Shown: piece by piece, positions 1 through 5,757 of the stretch
Layout: the number at the start of each line of letters is the position of its first letter
Numbering within the stretch: position 1 is the first letter of the stretch
Source: Campylobacterales bacterium
GTDB lineage: Bacteria > Campylobacterota > Campylobacteria > Campylobacterales > Hydrogenimonadaceae
Direction of reading: 5' to 3'
DNA: 6,548 bases
Assembly (NCBI GenBank): GCA_026986055.1
Contig: JALSPH010000261.1
Span: forward strand, 1-6,548
Notes under the pieces: model-generated
Databases searched by the model: none
Seen by the model: the letters and a program-made list of their open reading frames with translations, nothing else
Told to the model about the DNA's origin: nothing
Made by a program: the position numbers and the translations under genes

Positions 1-20
1 GCGGAATGAATATGGCATAA
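1..20 (+). CDS. fabG: 3' end of probable fabG (3-oxoacyl-ACP reductase), partial
   Basis: Read in the frame that starts at base 3, the first 20 bases encode G-M-N-M-A followed by TAA at 18-20. The two preceding bases (GC) would complete another glycine codon, giving GGMNMA. FabG proteins typically end in a segment of the type HVNGGMxM, so this fits the last residues of the NADPH-dependent 3-oxoacyl-ACP reductase that reduces the FabF product. Context supports it, because fabG usually lies directly upstream of acpP and fabF. Only five or six residues are visible, so the call rests on this short match plus gene order. The stop codon lies inside the left arm of a hairpin that begins at base 15. 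Confidence 0.55.
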
Positions 21-130
21 CGCGTCAAGAAAACGACACCTGCGTGTCGTTTTTAGCGTTATGCGAGCTTGCGTGTCTGCACACTTGCAGCCGCAAGGTC
101 CGGACTGCGTGAGCCGGGCATGAAGTGAGT
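20..130. repeat. Structured intergenic repeat, copy A
   Basis: This is the first of two copies of one sequence. An 18-bp head (20-37) is identical to 179-196, and a 90-bp tail (41-130) matches 224-313 with a single difference (C82 versus T265). Only three bases (38-40) separate head and tail here, against 27 in copy B. The tail can fold: CTTGCG 68-73 pairs with CGCAAG 92-97, enclosing CTGCA 77-81 paired with TGCAG 86-90. GTCCGGAC at 98-105 is a perfect palindrome. No convincing coding frame crosses it. It could be a dispersed REP-like element or a duplicated terminator region. Confidence 0.85.
30..53 (+). terminator. Rho-independent terminator-like hairpin after fabG
   Basis: AAAACGACAC (30-39) and GTGTCGTTTT (44-53) form a perfect 10-bp stem with loop CTGC, followed by one more T and then A. 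An outer perfect 9-bp stem (15-23 with 56-64) surrounds it across a small internal loop. The A-tract/T-tract flanks make it usable in both directions, with the plus-strand T-run the better one. It begins ten bases after the probable fabG stop, where a terminator is expected. Confidence 0.7.
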
Positions 131-178
131 TGTGATTATGACCTGACTCGGTGAGGCTTTAAATTAGAGATAGAGTTC

Positions 179-313
179 ACGCGTCAAGAAAACGACCTTG
201 TGCTTTGCACTCTCTGTGAGAGCTGCGTGTCGTTTTTAGCGTTATGCGAGCTTGCGTGTCTGCATACTTGCAGCCGCAAGGTCCGGACTGCGTGAGCCGG
301 GCATGAAGTGAGT
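179..313. repeat. Structured intergenic repeat, copy B
   Basis: This second copy carries the same 18-bp head (179-196) and 90-bp tail (224-313) as copy A. Between them lie 27 bases (197-223) in place of the three in copy A. The single tail difference, T265 for C82, falls in the four-base loop of the inner hairpin (260-264 with 269-273), so the stem is unchanged. The 48 bases between the copies (131-178) show no gene or clear motif. Confidence 0.85.
189..236 (+). terminator. Second terminator-like hairpin with an enlarged, branched loop
   Basis: AAAACGAC (189-196) pairs with GTCGTTTT (229-236), with another T at 237. The 32-base loop holds two small hairpins, GTGC-TTT-GCAC (200-210) and TCTC-TGT-GAGA (211-221), giving a branched structure on the same basal stem as copy A. 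Only the basal stem and T-run are shared with a normal terminator, so termination efficiency is uncertain. Confidence 0.45.
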
Positions 314-437
314 AGGGATTTTAAACTACTCGAACTTTCCAAACTCATCGATCGTGTAAATTTTTTTGATACCGATCTCTTTGCATTCTCTCCCTCTTAT
401 GCAGGATATATACTTCATTTAAAGAAAGTTTTGCTAC
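314..437. other. AT-rich leader between repeat copy B and the acpP promoter
   Basis: I see no confident gene here. A short minus-strand reading frame of 30 codons (418 down to 326) begins MKYISCIRGREC and ends in TAG. It has no Shine-Dalgarno sequence and a stop codon directly before its ATG, so I do not annotate it as a gene and discuss it as a finding. On the plus strand the stretch is T-rich and pyrimidine-rich, as is common upstream of Campylobacterota promoters. Confidence 0.5.
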
Positions 438-443
438 CATAAT
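438..443 (+). promoter_or_regulatory. Candidate sigma-70 -10 element for the acpP operon
   Basis: CATAAT at 438-443 matches TATAAT at five of six bases and would start transcription near base 450, about 20 bases before the acpP ATG. No good TTGACA-like -35 is seen at the usual distance. Campylobacterota promoters often lack one and instead show AT-rich upstream DNA, as here (405-430). On the other strand the same bases give TATTAT (444-439), so the element is nearly symmetrical. Confidence 0.45.
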
Positions 444-469
444 ACGATTCATTTTAAAAGGAGAAAGCA

Positions 470-700
470 ATGGCAATTTTTGACGATGTAAAAGAGGTAG
501 TTGTAGAGCAACTCAATGTCAGCCCGGACGAAGTGAAGATGGAGTCTAAATTCGTCGAAGATCTCGGTGCGGACAGCCTCGACGTTGTTGAACTGGTTAT
601 GGCCCTTGAAGAGAAGTTCAATATCGAAATTCCTGACGATCAAGCCGAGAAGATCCAGACTGTCGGCGATGCGGTTAAGTTTATAGAAGAGAACAAGTAA
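470..700 (+). CDS. acpP: Acyl carrier protein
   Basis: This small acidic cytosolic protein carries growing acyl chains as thioesters on a 4'-phosphopantetheine arm and hands them to FabD, FabF, FabG and the other type II fatty acid synthase enzymes. It is 76 residues long, the usual size. The DSL motif lies at residues 35-37, so Ser36 is the expected attachment site. Glutamates and aspartates follow in helix II (residues 38-50), the surface that docks partner enzymes, and the acidic helix IV region ends in EENK. AAGGAG at 458-463 sits six bases before the ATG, fixing the start. It is the first gene of the operon after the candidate promoter, and a hairpin separates it from fabF, which could let it be expressed more strongly than the enzyme genes. 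Confidence 0.98.
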   Translation: MAIFDDVKEVVVEQLNVSPDEVKMESKFVEDLGADSLDVVELVMALEEKFNIEIPDDQAEKIQTVGDAVKFIEENK

Positions 701-718
701 GCCTCTTGAAGGGGGAGA

Positions 719-743
719 CGGTCGAAAGCCCCTCTTTCGGCCG
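719..743 (+). promoter_or_regulatory. Hairpin between acpP and fabF
   Basis: Bases 719-728 (CGGTCGAAAG) pair with 734-743 (CTTTCGGCCG) in a 10-bp stem with one G-T pair and a five-base loop, CCCCT. No T-run follows, so it is not a standard intrinsic terminator. More likely roles, by inference, are protecting the acpP message 3' end or partly reducing read-through into fabF. It lies 18 bases past the acpP stop and 25 bases before the fabF start. Confidence 0.6.
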
Positions 744-768
744 ATATTGATGAGATGAAGGAGAGTAT

Positions 769-1992
769 GTGAGACGGGTAGCGGTAACCGGACTTGGGAT
801 GATCAATGCAGTAGGGCACGATAAAGAGAGTTCTTTTAAAGCCATACTTGAAGGGCAATGTGGCATTGAAAGAATTACTTTGTTTGACGCTGAAAATCAG
901 AGCGTCAAGATAGCGGCGGAGGTGAAAGATTTCGATCCGACCGTCGTGATGGATCCCAAGGAGGTGAAGAAGGCCGACCGTTTCATACAGCTTGGTATAA
1001 AAGCGGCCGATGAGGCTATCAAGGATGCGGGGATAGATGAGAGAGTGGAGAGAGAGAGGTTCGGTATCTCTTCTGCTTCCGGTATTGGCGGGCTTGCAAA
1101 CATAGAGAGAAATGCCGTAGTTTGCGAAACTCGCGGTCCCAGGAGGATTTCACCCTTTTTCATCCCCTCATCCCTCGTCAATATGCTTGGAGGCTTCATC
1201 TCTATTTTTCACAACCTCAAAGGGCCTAACCTTTCCAGCGTCACGGCATGTGCGGCAGGAACGCACGCCATAACCGAAGCGGCGAAGACGATCATGCTCG
1301 GCGGTGCGGACAGAATGCTCGTAGTAGGTGCCGAAGCTGCAATATGTCCGGTCGGAATAGGCGGGTTCGCAGCTATGAAGGCACTGTCTACCCGTAACGA
1401 CGAACCGAAAAAGGCTTCACGCCCGTTCGATGCCGACAGAGGAGGTTTCGTAATGGGAGAGGGTGCGGGAGCGCTTGTGCTCGAGGAGTACGATGCCGCC
1501 GTCGCAAGAGGAGCGAGAATCTACGGAGAGCTTATAGGTTTCGGCGAGAGCGGTGACGCTAACCATATTACGACACCGGCCCCGGAGGGCGAGGGTGCCT
1601 ACAGAGCGATGAAGGCGGCGCTCGAAATGGCCGGAAACCCTAAAGTGGACTACATAAACGCTCACGGCACCAGCACCAAGTACAACGACTGGTACGAAAC
1701 GATGGCTATAAAAAAGGCTTTCGGCGGACAAGAGAATTGTCCTCCGGTTAGCTCCACGAAAGGCCAAACGGCCCACTGCCTTGGCGCCGCCGGCGCGATA
1801 GAGGCGATAGTCTCTTTGATGGCTATGAGAGACGGCTTAATACCTCCTACCATAAACTACGAGACGCCGGATCCCGACTGCGATCTCGACTATGTCCCAA
1901 ACAGTGCGAGAGAGGCGAAGTTGAACGTTGTCATGAGCAACTCTTTCGGTTTCGGCGGCACGAACGGCGTCGTGATTTTCAAAAAGGTGTGA
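769..1992 (+). CDS. fabF: 3-oxoacyl-[acyl-carrier-protein] synthase II (KAS II)
   Basis: This condensing enzyme joins malonyl-ACP to acyl-ACP with loss of CO2, the elongation step of type II fatty acid synthesis in the cytosol. It has 407 residues, the normal length, and a two-half thiolase fold. The nucleophile is Cys161 in VTACAAGTH, and the two catalytic histidines are His299 in NAHGTST and His336 in the [13 protein letters not shown] segment, with Lys331 nearby. The C-terminal glycine-rich loop SFGFGGTNG is at 392-400. Ala335 sits where many family members have glycine just before the second histidine. The start is GTG at 769: AAGGAG at 758-763 is five bases upstream, and the only in-frame codons back to a TGA at 751 contain no ATG. 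It overlaps nothing, and accA starts two bases past its TGA. Confidence 0.97.
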   Translation: MRRVAVTGLGMINAVGHDKESSFKAILEGQCGIERITLFDAENQSVKIAAEVKDFDPTVVMDPKEVKKADRFIQLGIKAADEAIKDAGIDERVERERFGISSASGIGGLANIERNAVVCETRGPRRISPFFIPSSLVNMLGGFISIFHNLKGPNLSSVTACAAGTHAITEAAKTIMLGGADRMLVVGAEAAICPVGIGGFAAMKALSTRNDEPKKASRPFDADRGGFVMGEGAGALVLEEYDAAVARGARIYGELIGFGESGDANHITTPAPEGEGAYRAMKAALEMAGNPKVDYINAHGTSTKYNDWYETMAIKKAFGGQENCPPVSSTKGQTAHCLGAAGAIEAIVSLMAMRDGLIPPTINYETPDPDCDLDYVPNSAREAKLNVVMSNSFGFGGTNGVVIFKKV

Positions 1993-1993
1993 C

Positions 1994-2941
1994 GTGGCGA
2001 CGTACCTCCCCTTCGAAGAGAAGCTCAAAGAGATCGAAAACGATATAGCCGCTGCCAGAGTGCGCGGCGATACGGAGGCTATAGCGATCCTTGAAAAGGA
2101 TCTTGAAAAAGAGCTCTCCAAAATATACAAAAATCTCTCCGATTTCCAGAAGCTTCAGCTTGCAAGGCATCCCGACAGGCCATATGCACTCGACTATATA
2201 CGCTTTTTGATGCGGGATGCGGTGGAGATTCACGGCGACAGAACCTATCGTGACGATCCGGCTATCATATGTTATCTCGGCTATATAGGAGATGAAAAGT
2301 GCCTCGTCATAGGTGAGCAGAAGGGAAGAGGGACGAAGAACAAATTGAAAAGAAACTTCGGTATGCCACATCCGGAGGGGTACAGAAAAGCGCTTCGTAC
2401 AGCCAAGATTGCCGAAAAGTTCGGCCTTCCTGTTTTGATGCTGATAGACACGCCGGGTGCATACCCGGGTCTCGGTGCCGAAGAGCGTGGTCAGAGCGAA
2501 GCGATAGCCAGAAACCTGCTTGAACTGAGCCGACTCGATACGATTACCGTATCTATCGTCATAGGCGAAGGGGGAAGCGGAGGAGCTTTGGCTATCGGTG
2601 TGGCGGACAGACTCGCCATGATGCGCTACTCGATATTCAGCGTCATCTCTCCGGAAGGGTGCGCGGCTATCTTGTGGAATGATCCCTCCAAAGTGGAGCA
2701 GGCGACGAAGGCCCTTAAGATAACACCCGACGAGCTTTTGAAGATGGAGCTGATAGACGATATCATCGACGAACCTATGATAGGTGCCCACAGAGACAAA
2801 GAGGGTGCGGCAAAAGCGGTAGGCGACTATTTTCTTACTCAAGTCAAAGAGTTGAGAAGTATGGGTGACGATGAGCGCATGCAGGAGCGTTACAAAAAGA
2901 TGATGGGTTTTGGAGCTTTTGCCGAACCGGAGAAAAAGTAA
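1994..2941 (+). CDS. accA: Acetyl-CoA carboxylase carboxyltransferase subunit alpha
   Basis: AccA pairs with AccD to form the carboxyltransferase that moves CO2 from biotinylated AccB to acetyl-CoA, producing malonyl-CoA, the extender for the ACP/FabF cycle encoded just upstream. The 315 residues match the family. An N-terminal helical region (1-50) precedes the conserved [14 protein letters not shown] (56-69), then IGEQKGRGT (106-114), [13 protein letters not shown] (121-133), the crotonase-fold IDTPGAYPG (151-159), the glycine-rich [10 protein letters not shown] loop (191-200), and [13 protein letters not shown] (216-228). It starts with GTG at 1994, one base after the fabF stop, with AAAGG at 1983-1987 inside the fabF 3' end as ribosome binding site. 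The tight junction suggests translational coupling. A separate accD is not in this window. Confidence 0.97.
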   Translation: MATYLPFEEKLKEIENDIAAARVRGDTEAIAILEKDLEKELSKIYKNLSDFQKLQLARHPDRPYALDYIRFLMRDAVEIHGDRTYRDDPAIICYLGYIGDEKCLVIGEQKGRGTKNKLKRNFGMPHPEGYRKALRTAKIAEKFGLPVLMLIDTPGAYPGLGAEERGQSEAIARNLLELSRLDTITVSIVIGEGGSGGALAIGVADRLAMMRYSIFSVISPEGCAAILWNDPSKVEQATKALKITPDELLKMELIDDIIDEPMIGAHRDKEGAAKAVGDYFLTQVKELRSMGDDERMQERYKKMMGFGAFAEPEKK

Positions 2942-2954
2942 CCGGGCTGCAAAT

Positions 2955-2980
2955 AGAAGAGGAGGAGTCGCTCCCCTTCT
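2955..2980. terminator. Weak hairpin between convergent accA and the DUF465 gene
   Basis: AGAAG (2955-2959) pairs with CTTCT (2976-2980), and after an A-C mismatch GGAG (2961-2964) pairs with CTCC (2971-2974) around a six-base loop. It lies between two converging genes where a shared terminator is expected. No T-run of note follows on either strand, so it may act only weakly or with Rho. Confidence 0.35.
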
Positions 2981-2985
2981 AACGT

Positions 2986-3213
2986 TTAAAGGTTGTGTTT
3001 CTTTTTATACTCTATGATCATCCTGTAGGCTTCATCTTTGAGGCGAAGCTTCTCTTTTTTCAACTTTTCCAGTTCTAGATCATCCATATGTTGACGACCC
3101 TCTTCGACTTCCGTGACTATCTTGTCGAGTTCGTTATGTTTTTCGAAGATTTTTGCAAAATGTGCATTTTCAACTTTCAGTTTGCTGATGATATCGCGAT
3201 ATTCGTGAAGCAT
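2986..3213 (-). CDS. DUF465/YdcH-family small coiled-coil protein
   Basis: This encodes a 75-residue, highly charged, mostly helical cytosolic protein of unknown function. The start MLHEYRD, the central HNELDKIV, and the C-terminal LKKEKLRLKDEAYRMIIEYKK are typical of the DUF465 (YdcH-like) family, whose members are about 70-75 residues. No cysteines, signal peptide or membrane segment are present. A longer reading would begin at 3249 and add 12 residues. I prefer the ATG at 3213 for three reasons: AGGAG lies six bases upstream, family length matches, and a TATAAT box at 3244-3239 falls inside the longer version, which would put that start upstream of transcription. The gene follows argJ on the same strand and may also be reached by read-through. 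Confidence 0.85.
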   Translation of the reverse strand: MLHEYRDIISKLKVENAHFAKIFEKHNELDKIVTEVEEGRQHMDDLELEKLKKEKLRLKDEAYRMIIEYKKKHNL

Positions 3214-3238
3214 TTCTCTCTCCTGTGAAATTTTTCTG

Positions 3239-3244
3239 ATTATA
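3239..3244 (-). promoter_or_regulatory. Candidate -10 box for the DUF465 gene
   Basis: The minus strand reads TATAAT here, a perfect -10 match. A transcript would begin near 3232, giving a leader of about 19 bases that contains the AGGAG ribosome binding site. The -35 position falls at the end of argJ and shows no clear TTGACA. That does not argue strongly against it in Campylobacterota. Confidence 0.5.
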
Positions 3245-3259
3245 TTCAATTATTGCTTA

Positions 3260-4447
3260 TCAGGTCCTGTAATCTGCATTTATCTTGACATATTCATATC
3301 CAAGGTCGCACCCGTAGGCCGTGAAGGAGCCCTCTGCAACCCCAAGGTCGCAATGGATGGAAAAGGAGCTCTTTTTCATTACCTTTGCGGCTTTGGCTTC
3401 CTGCTCTTCGTCGAAGAGTATCTCCCCCTTTTTATATACGGTAACGTTTCCGAACGTTATAGTCAGACTCTTTGGGTCGCACTCTACGCCGCTTGCTCCT
3501 ATAGTAGAAGCTATGCGTCCCCAGTTAGGGTCTTCGCCATAAAGAGCGGTCTTTACAAGCAGAGAGTTCGTAAGCGCTTTCGCGGCGGTTGCAGCCTCTT
3601 CATCGTTCGCAGCCCCTGTTACTTTGAAGGCTACGCACTTCGTGGCCCCTTCGCCGTCGGCGACTATTTTCAGTGCCAGCTCGTGCATAGCTTTTTCAAG
3701 TGCGAAAATAAAAGCTTCACGGTTGTATATAGCGGATTTGCCGTTTGAGAGCAGCATCACAGTGTCGTTTGTAGATGTATCTCCGTCGACGCTGATAGCG
3801 TTGAATGTCCTCTCTGCGCACTCTTTCAAAATCGCACCCATCTCATCGGCATCCACTGCAGCATCCGTCGTTATGAAGCAGAGCATCGTCGCCATCGCGG
3901 GATTTATCATGCCGGCACCTTTTGCCATCGCTCCGATTGTAAAGCTGTCACCGCTTTGCAGCGTTACCTTGAAAGCTACCTGCTTGCTGTAGCTGTCCGT
4001 CGTCATAATGGCTTCTGCCGCAGCGTCCGGAGATTTTTTCAATAGATCGAACGACTCTATGCCTTTCAATATCTTCTCTTTCGGCAGAGGTACGCCTATG
4101 ACTCCCGTAGAGCTCATAACGGGGTTTTCTATCTCTTTGAAGAGGGCTTTTGCATGCGAGAGTATGGCGTCTATATCTTCGACACCTTTTTCACCGGTCA
4201 TAGCGTTTGCATTTTTGGCGTTTATGAGAACGAAGTTGGAGCTCTCTATCGACTCTTTTTTGAAGTGTTGAATGGGGGCAGCCTGGAAGCGGTTTTTTGT
4301 GAATATCGCTTTTATGTTGCATAGAGTCTCTGAATAGATGAAGGCTAGATCTTTTTTCCCCTCAGGTTTCAGACCTGCACTTACGCCATCAGCGTAAAAG
4401 CCTTCCGGAGCGCATACTCCGCCCTCTATCGGTGTGATTGTAAACAT
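3260..4447 (-). CDS. argJ: Glutamate N-acetyltransferase / amino-acid acetyltransferase (ArgJ)
   Basis: ArgJ transfers the acetyl group from N-acetylornithine to glutamate, recycling it in the cyclic arginine pathway. Some members also use acetyl-CoA, and sequence alone does not settle whether this one does both. The 395-residue precursor normally cleaves itself into alpha and beta chains. The cleavage motif here is [14 protein letters not shown] (176-189), with cleavage expected between Ala186 and Thr187, so Thr187 becomes the N-terminal nucleophile. The oxyanion-hole segment STGVIG is at 113-118, DPNWGR is at 306-311, and the C-terminus KINADYRT is typical. CAGGAG lies six bases before the ATG, supporting the start. 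No other arg gene is in the window. It lies between rpmB and the DUF465 gene, and whether it shares the rpmB transcript is unclear. Confidence 0.97.
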   Translation of the reverse strand: MFTITPIEGGVCAPEGFYADGVSAGLKPEGKKDLAFIYSETLCNIKAIFTKNRFQAAPIQHFKKESIESSNFVLINAKNANAMTGEKGVEDIDAILSHAKALFKEIENPVMSSTGVIGVPLPKEKILKGIESFDLLKKSPDAAAEAIMTTDSYSKQVAFKVTLQSGDSFTIGAMAKGAGMINPAMATMLCFITTDAAVDADEMGAILKECAERTFNAISVDGDTSTNDTVMLLSNGKSAIYNREAFIFALEKAMHELALKIVADGEGATKCVAFKVTGAANDEEAATAAKALTNSLLVKTALYGEDPNWGRIASTIGASGVECDPKSLTITFGNVTVYKKGEILFDEEQEAKAAKVMKKSSFSIHCDLGVAEGSFTAYGCDLGYEYVKINADYRT

Positions 4448-4519
4448 TGAAAACTCCTGGTTCTACTCTTTATGATTGGAGTGAGATATTTTTGTGGGGA
4501 AGTCGGCAGAGCGGAAGAG

Positions 4520-4538
4520 GCCAAAGGAGACCTTTGGC
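4520..4538 (-). terminator. Hairpin between rpmB and argJ
   Basis: GCCAAAGG (4520-4527) and CCTTTGGC (4531-4538) form a perfect 8-bp stem with a three-base loop, starting 12 bases after the rpmB stop on the minus strand. The sequence after it on that strand is CTCTTCCGCTC, not a T-run. It is therefore a poor intrinsic terminator and may instead stabilise the rpmB message or partly limit read-through into argJ. Confidence 0.5.
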
Positions 4539-4550
4539 GAAAGTTTGGGC

Positions 4551-4742
4551 TTAGACGCCCTTCTTTTTCATCGTGCGAAGGGTTGAAGCCGCAACTTTGA
4601 TCTTTTTACGCGTACCGTCTTCGAGAGTTATGCGTACCGTACGAAGATTTGGAAGAAATCTACGCTTGGTTTTGTTGTGAGCGTGGCTTACGTTGTTGCC
4701 GCTCATTGGACCTTTACCGGTTATAGAGCATTTTCTTGCCAT
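4551..4742 (-). CDS. rpmB: 50S ribosomal protein L28
   Basis: L28 is a small basic protein of the large ribosomal subunit. The 63 residues begin [20 protein letters not shown], the classic L28 start. They continue with [13 protein letters not shown] (21-33), the strand segment [16 protein letters not shown] (35-50), and the basic tail [10 protein letters not shown]. Length is normal for Campylobacterota. Cys4 stands alone with no second cysteine, so this is not the zinc-binding CxxC form. AAAGG at 4754-4750, seven bases before the ATG, is the likely ribosome binding site. rpmG, often next to rpmB in other phyla, is absent here. Upstream lies the divergent regulatory region shared with the HDOD gene. 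Confidence 0.97.
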   Translation of the reverse strand: MARKCSITGKGPMSGNNVSHAHNKTKRRFLPNLRTVRITLEDGTRKKIKVAASTLRTMKKKGV

Positions 4743-4760
4743 GATTTAGCCTTTGAAAGT

Positions 4761-4790
4761 TTTATAGTCAAAAAGTTGGCTAATTCTATA
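4761..4790 (-). promoter_or_regulatory. Candidate rpmB promoter elements
   Basis: Two -10-like hexamers face rpmB: TATAAA at 4766-4761 and TAGAAT at 4788-4783. The first would start transcription near 4754, inside the ribosome binding site. The second gives a more reasonable leader of about 34 bases and lies within the left arm of the inverted repeat at 4779-4811. Neither has a clear -35. Confidence 0.35.
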
Positions 4791-4811
4791 GAAAAGAACC
4801 AAAGAATTAGC
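4779..4811. repeat. Inverted repeat between the divergent rpmB and HDOD genes
   Basis: GCTAATTCT (4779-4787) and AGAATTAGC (4803-4811) are perfect 9-bp arms with a 15-base spacer. No gene reads into this spot, so it is not an ordinary terminator of a neighbour. It overlaps candidate rpmB promoter elements and could be an operator for a dimeric regulator. A second near-palindrome, GCTTAA-A-TTAAGC, overlaps its right end at 4810-4822. Confidence 0.6.
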
Positions 4812-4838
4812 TTAAATTAAGCAAGTTTTTATGCTTTC

Positions 4839-4887
4839 GATCGGCGTAGATCGGAGATATTATATTCTATCTTTTGCTCTCTTTTGC
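4839..4887. repeat. Two pairs of 10-bp-phased direct repeats
   Basis: GATCGG occurs at 4839-4844 and again at 4849-4854. TCTTTTGC occurs at 4870-4877 and again at 4880-4887. Both pairs repeat at exactly 10 bases, about one helical turn, just upstream of and inside the candidate promoter of the HDOD gene. Such phasing is compatible with regulator binding on one DNA face, but short repeats in AT-rich DNA can arise by chance. Confidence 0.4.
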
Positions 4888-4901
4888 CGATATAGTATAA
4901 A
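4886..4901 (+). promoter_or_regulatory. Candidate promoter for the HDOD gene pair: sigma-28-like and sigma-70-like -10s
   Basis: GCCGATAT at 4886-4893 matches the GCCGATAA -10 of sigma-28 (FliA) flagellar promoters at seven of eight bases. The upstream CTATCTTT at 4867-4874 is only a weak match to the sigma-28 -35. Overlapping it, TATAAA at 4896-4901 is a fair sigma-70 -10, with TTGCTC at 4874-4879 at a 16-base spacing. Either would give a leader of roughly 55-65 bases. Assignment to one sigma factor is not possible from sequence alone. Confidence 0.35.
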
Positions 4902-4962
4902 ATTTTATTTATAAACTATTTTTTACGATAAAATTGTATCAAATATTGAAGGTGCCTACGAG

Positions 4963-5757
4963 ATGGTTACATCCAAACAGATAGACGAGTATCTAAAGAG
5001 AGTTCCTCCTCTGCCGGAGGCGCTTAGAGAGAGTTTGAGTTCTCTTAATGGAAGAGATCTTTCAAAGGCCGCCAAAGCGGCATCCGACGATCCGGCTCTT
5101 ATCTACTATCTTAAACAGGTAGTCAACAGTGCCGCTTACGGCTTCAAGCAGGAGCTTAAAGATCCTATGCAGATATTTTCGGCACTCGGAACCGAGCGTG
5201 CCAAACAGCTTCTTTACGCATATATGGTGGAGTCGGTAGCACCTCAAAAGTGGGGCTGCTTCTCTCTTGGGAGGGATGATTTTAGAAACTTTCAACTCTC
5301 ATTGATGAAGAGATGGGAGAAGATAGTGAAAGAGGAGGCAATGGAGGAGAAGTACCTGAGTGCCGCTGCCGTGATTAGTGCCGGGCTGATAGTCGCAGAC
5401 GCCATTTTCTCCGACCGCTCTTCGGAAGTGGCTCTGATTCGCCAAAGCGGAGATATCGACCTGGGTACCATTCTTGAACGGGTAAGCGGATTTGGGTTCG
5501 AGACCCTTGTAGAGAAGATCGCCGGCAAATGGGAGATAGATAGCGGCGTGATAGAGGTGGTAAAACTCGCTTTCGCCAAAGAGGAGTGCGGCAAGGCACC
5601 CTCGTGCGACGCTGCCAGATTTTTACATCTGCTTCTCTTTTATGAACTCAGCAGGCCCAAAATGCTCGAAGCGGGTGCAAACAGCTTTATATCTTTCAAC
5701 CCGGATTTTGTCATGCCCGTGATGGAGAGATTTGAAGAGATAACGGAGATCGTATGA
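4963..5757 (+). CDS. HDOD-domain protein, HD residues absent
   Basis: This encodes a 264-residue cytosolic protein with no signal peptide or membrane segment. Residues 8-90 fit the start of an HDOD domain: IDEYLKRVPPLPEAL (7-21), then DDPALIYYLKQVVNSAAYG (42-60) and the ALGTERAKQLL helix (74-84). HDOD domains resemble HD phosphohydrolases but usually lack metal-binding His-Asp, and act as signalling scaffolds. Here the place where HD enzymes read GLLHD is SAGLIVADAIF (139-149), so no enzyme activity is expected. The C-terminal third is helical, with no second domain I recognise. GAAGG at 4948-4952 precedes the ATG by ten bases. Its TGA overlaps the ATG of the next gene, suggesting the two proteins are made together. 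In Campylobacterota some HDOD proteins affect motility; a link here is inference. Confidence 0.85.
   Translation: MVTSKQIDEYLKRVPPLPEALRESLSSLNGRDLSKAAKAASDDPALIYYLKQVVNSAAYGFKQELKDPMQIFSALGTERAKQLLYAYMVESVAPQKWGCFSLGRDDFRNFQLSLMKRWEKIVKEEAMEEKYLSAAAVISAGLIVADAIFSDRSSEVALIRQSGDIDLGTILERVSGFGFETLVEKIAGKWEIDSGVIEVVKLAFAKEECGKAPSCDAARFLHLLLFYELSRPKMLEAGANSFISFNPDFVMPVMERFEEITEIV

Noticed and set aside
59..121. Minus-strand 20-residue frame (MPGSRSPDLAAA start) present in both repeat copies
   Set aside because: It lies wholly within the structured repeat, has no ribosome binding site, and is preserved simply because the repeat is. It is probably not translated.
20..313. CRISPR array
   Set aside because: There are only two repeats, each over 100 bases with an internal length difference and one 48-base spacer, and no cas genes are nearby.
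1..469. Insertion sequence or tRNA-associated integration site
   Set aside because: I found no transposase or integrase fragment, no tRNA-like cloverleaf, and no terminal inverted repeats with target duplication around the repeats.
1417..1776. 119-codon minus-strand frame opposite fabF
   Set aside because: It is a shadow of the conserved FabF catalytic region, with no start signal and no family resemblance.
1979..2842. 287-codon minus-strand frame opposite accA
   Set aside because: It is antisense to a clear AccA, has low-complexity arginine- and phenylalanine-rich composition with no recognisable motif, and reflects codon bias of the real gene.
3321..4271. Several plus-strand frames opposite argJ (73-131 codons)
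   Set aside because: All lie inside the full-length ArgJ reading frame, whose motifs are intact, and none has a credible start or domain.
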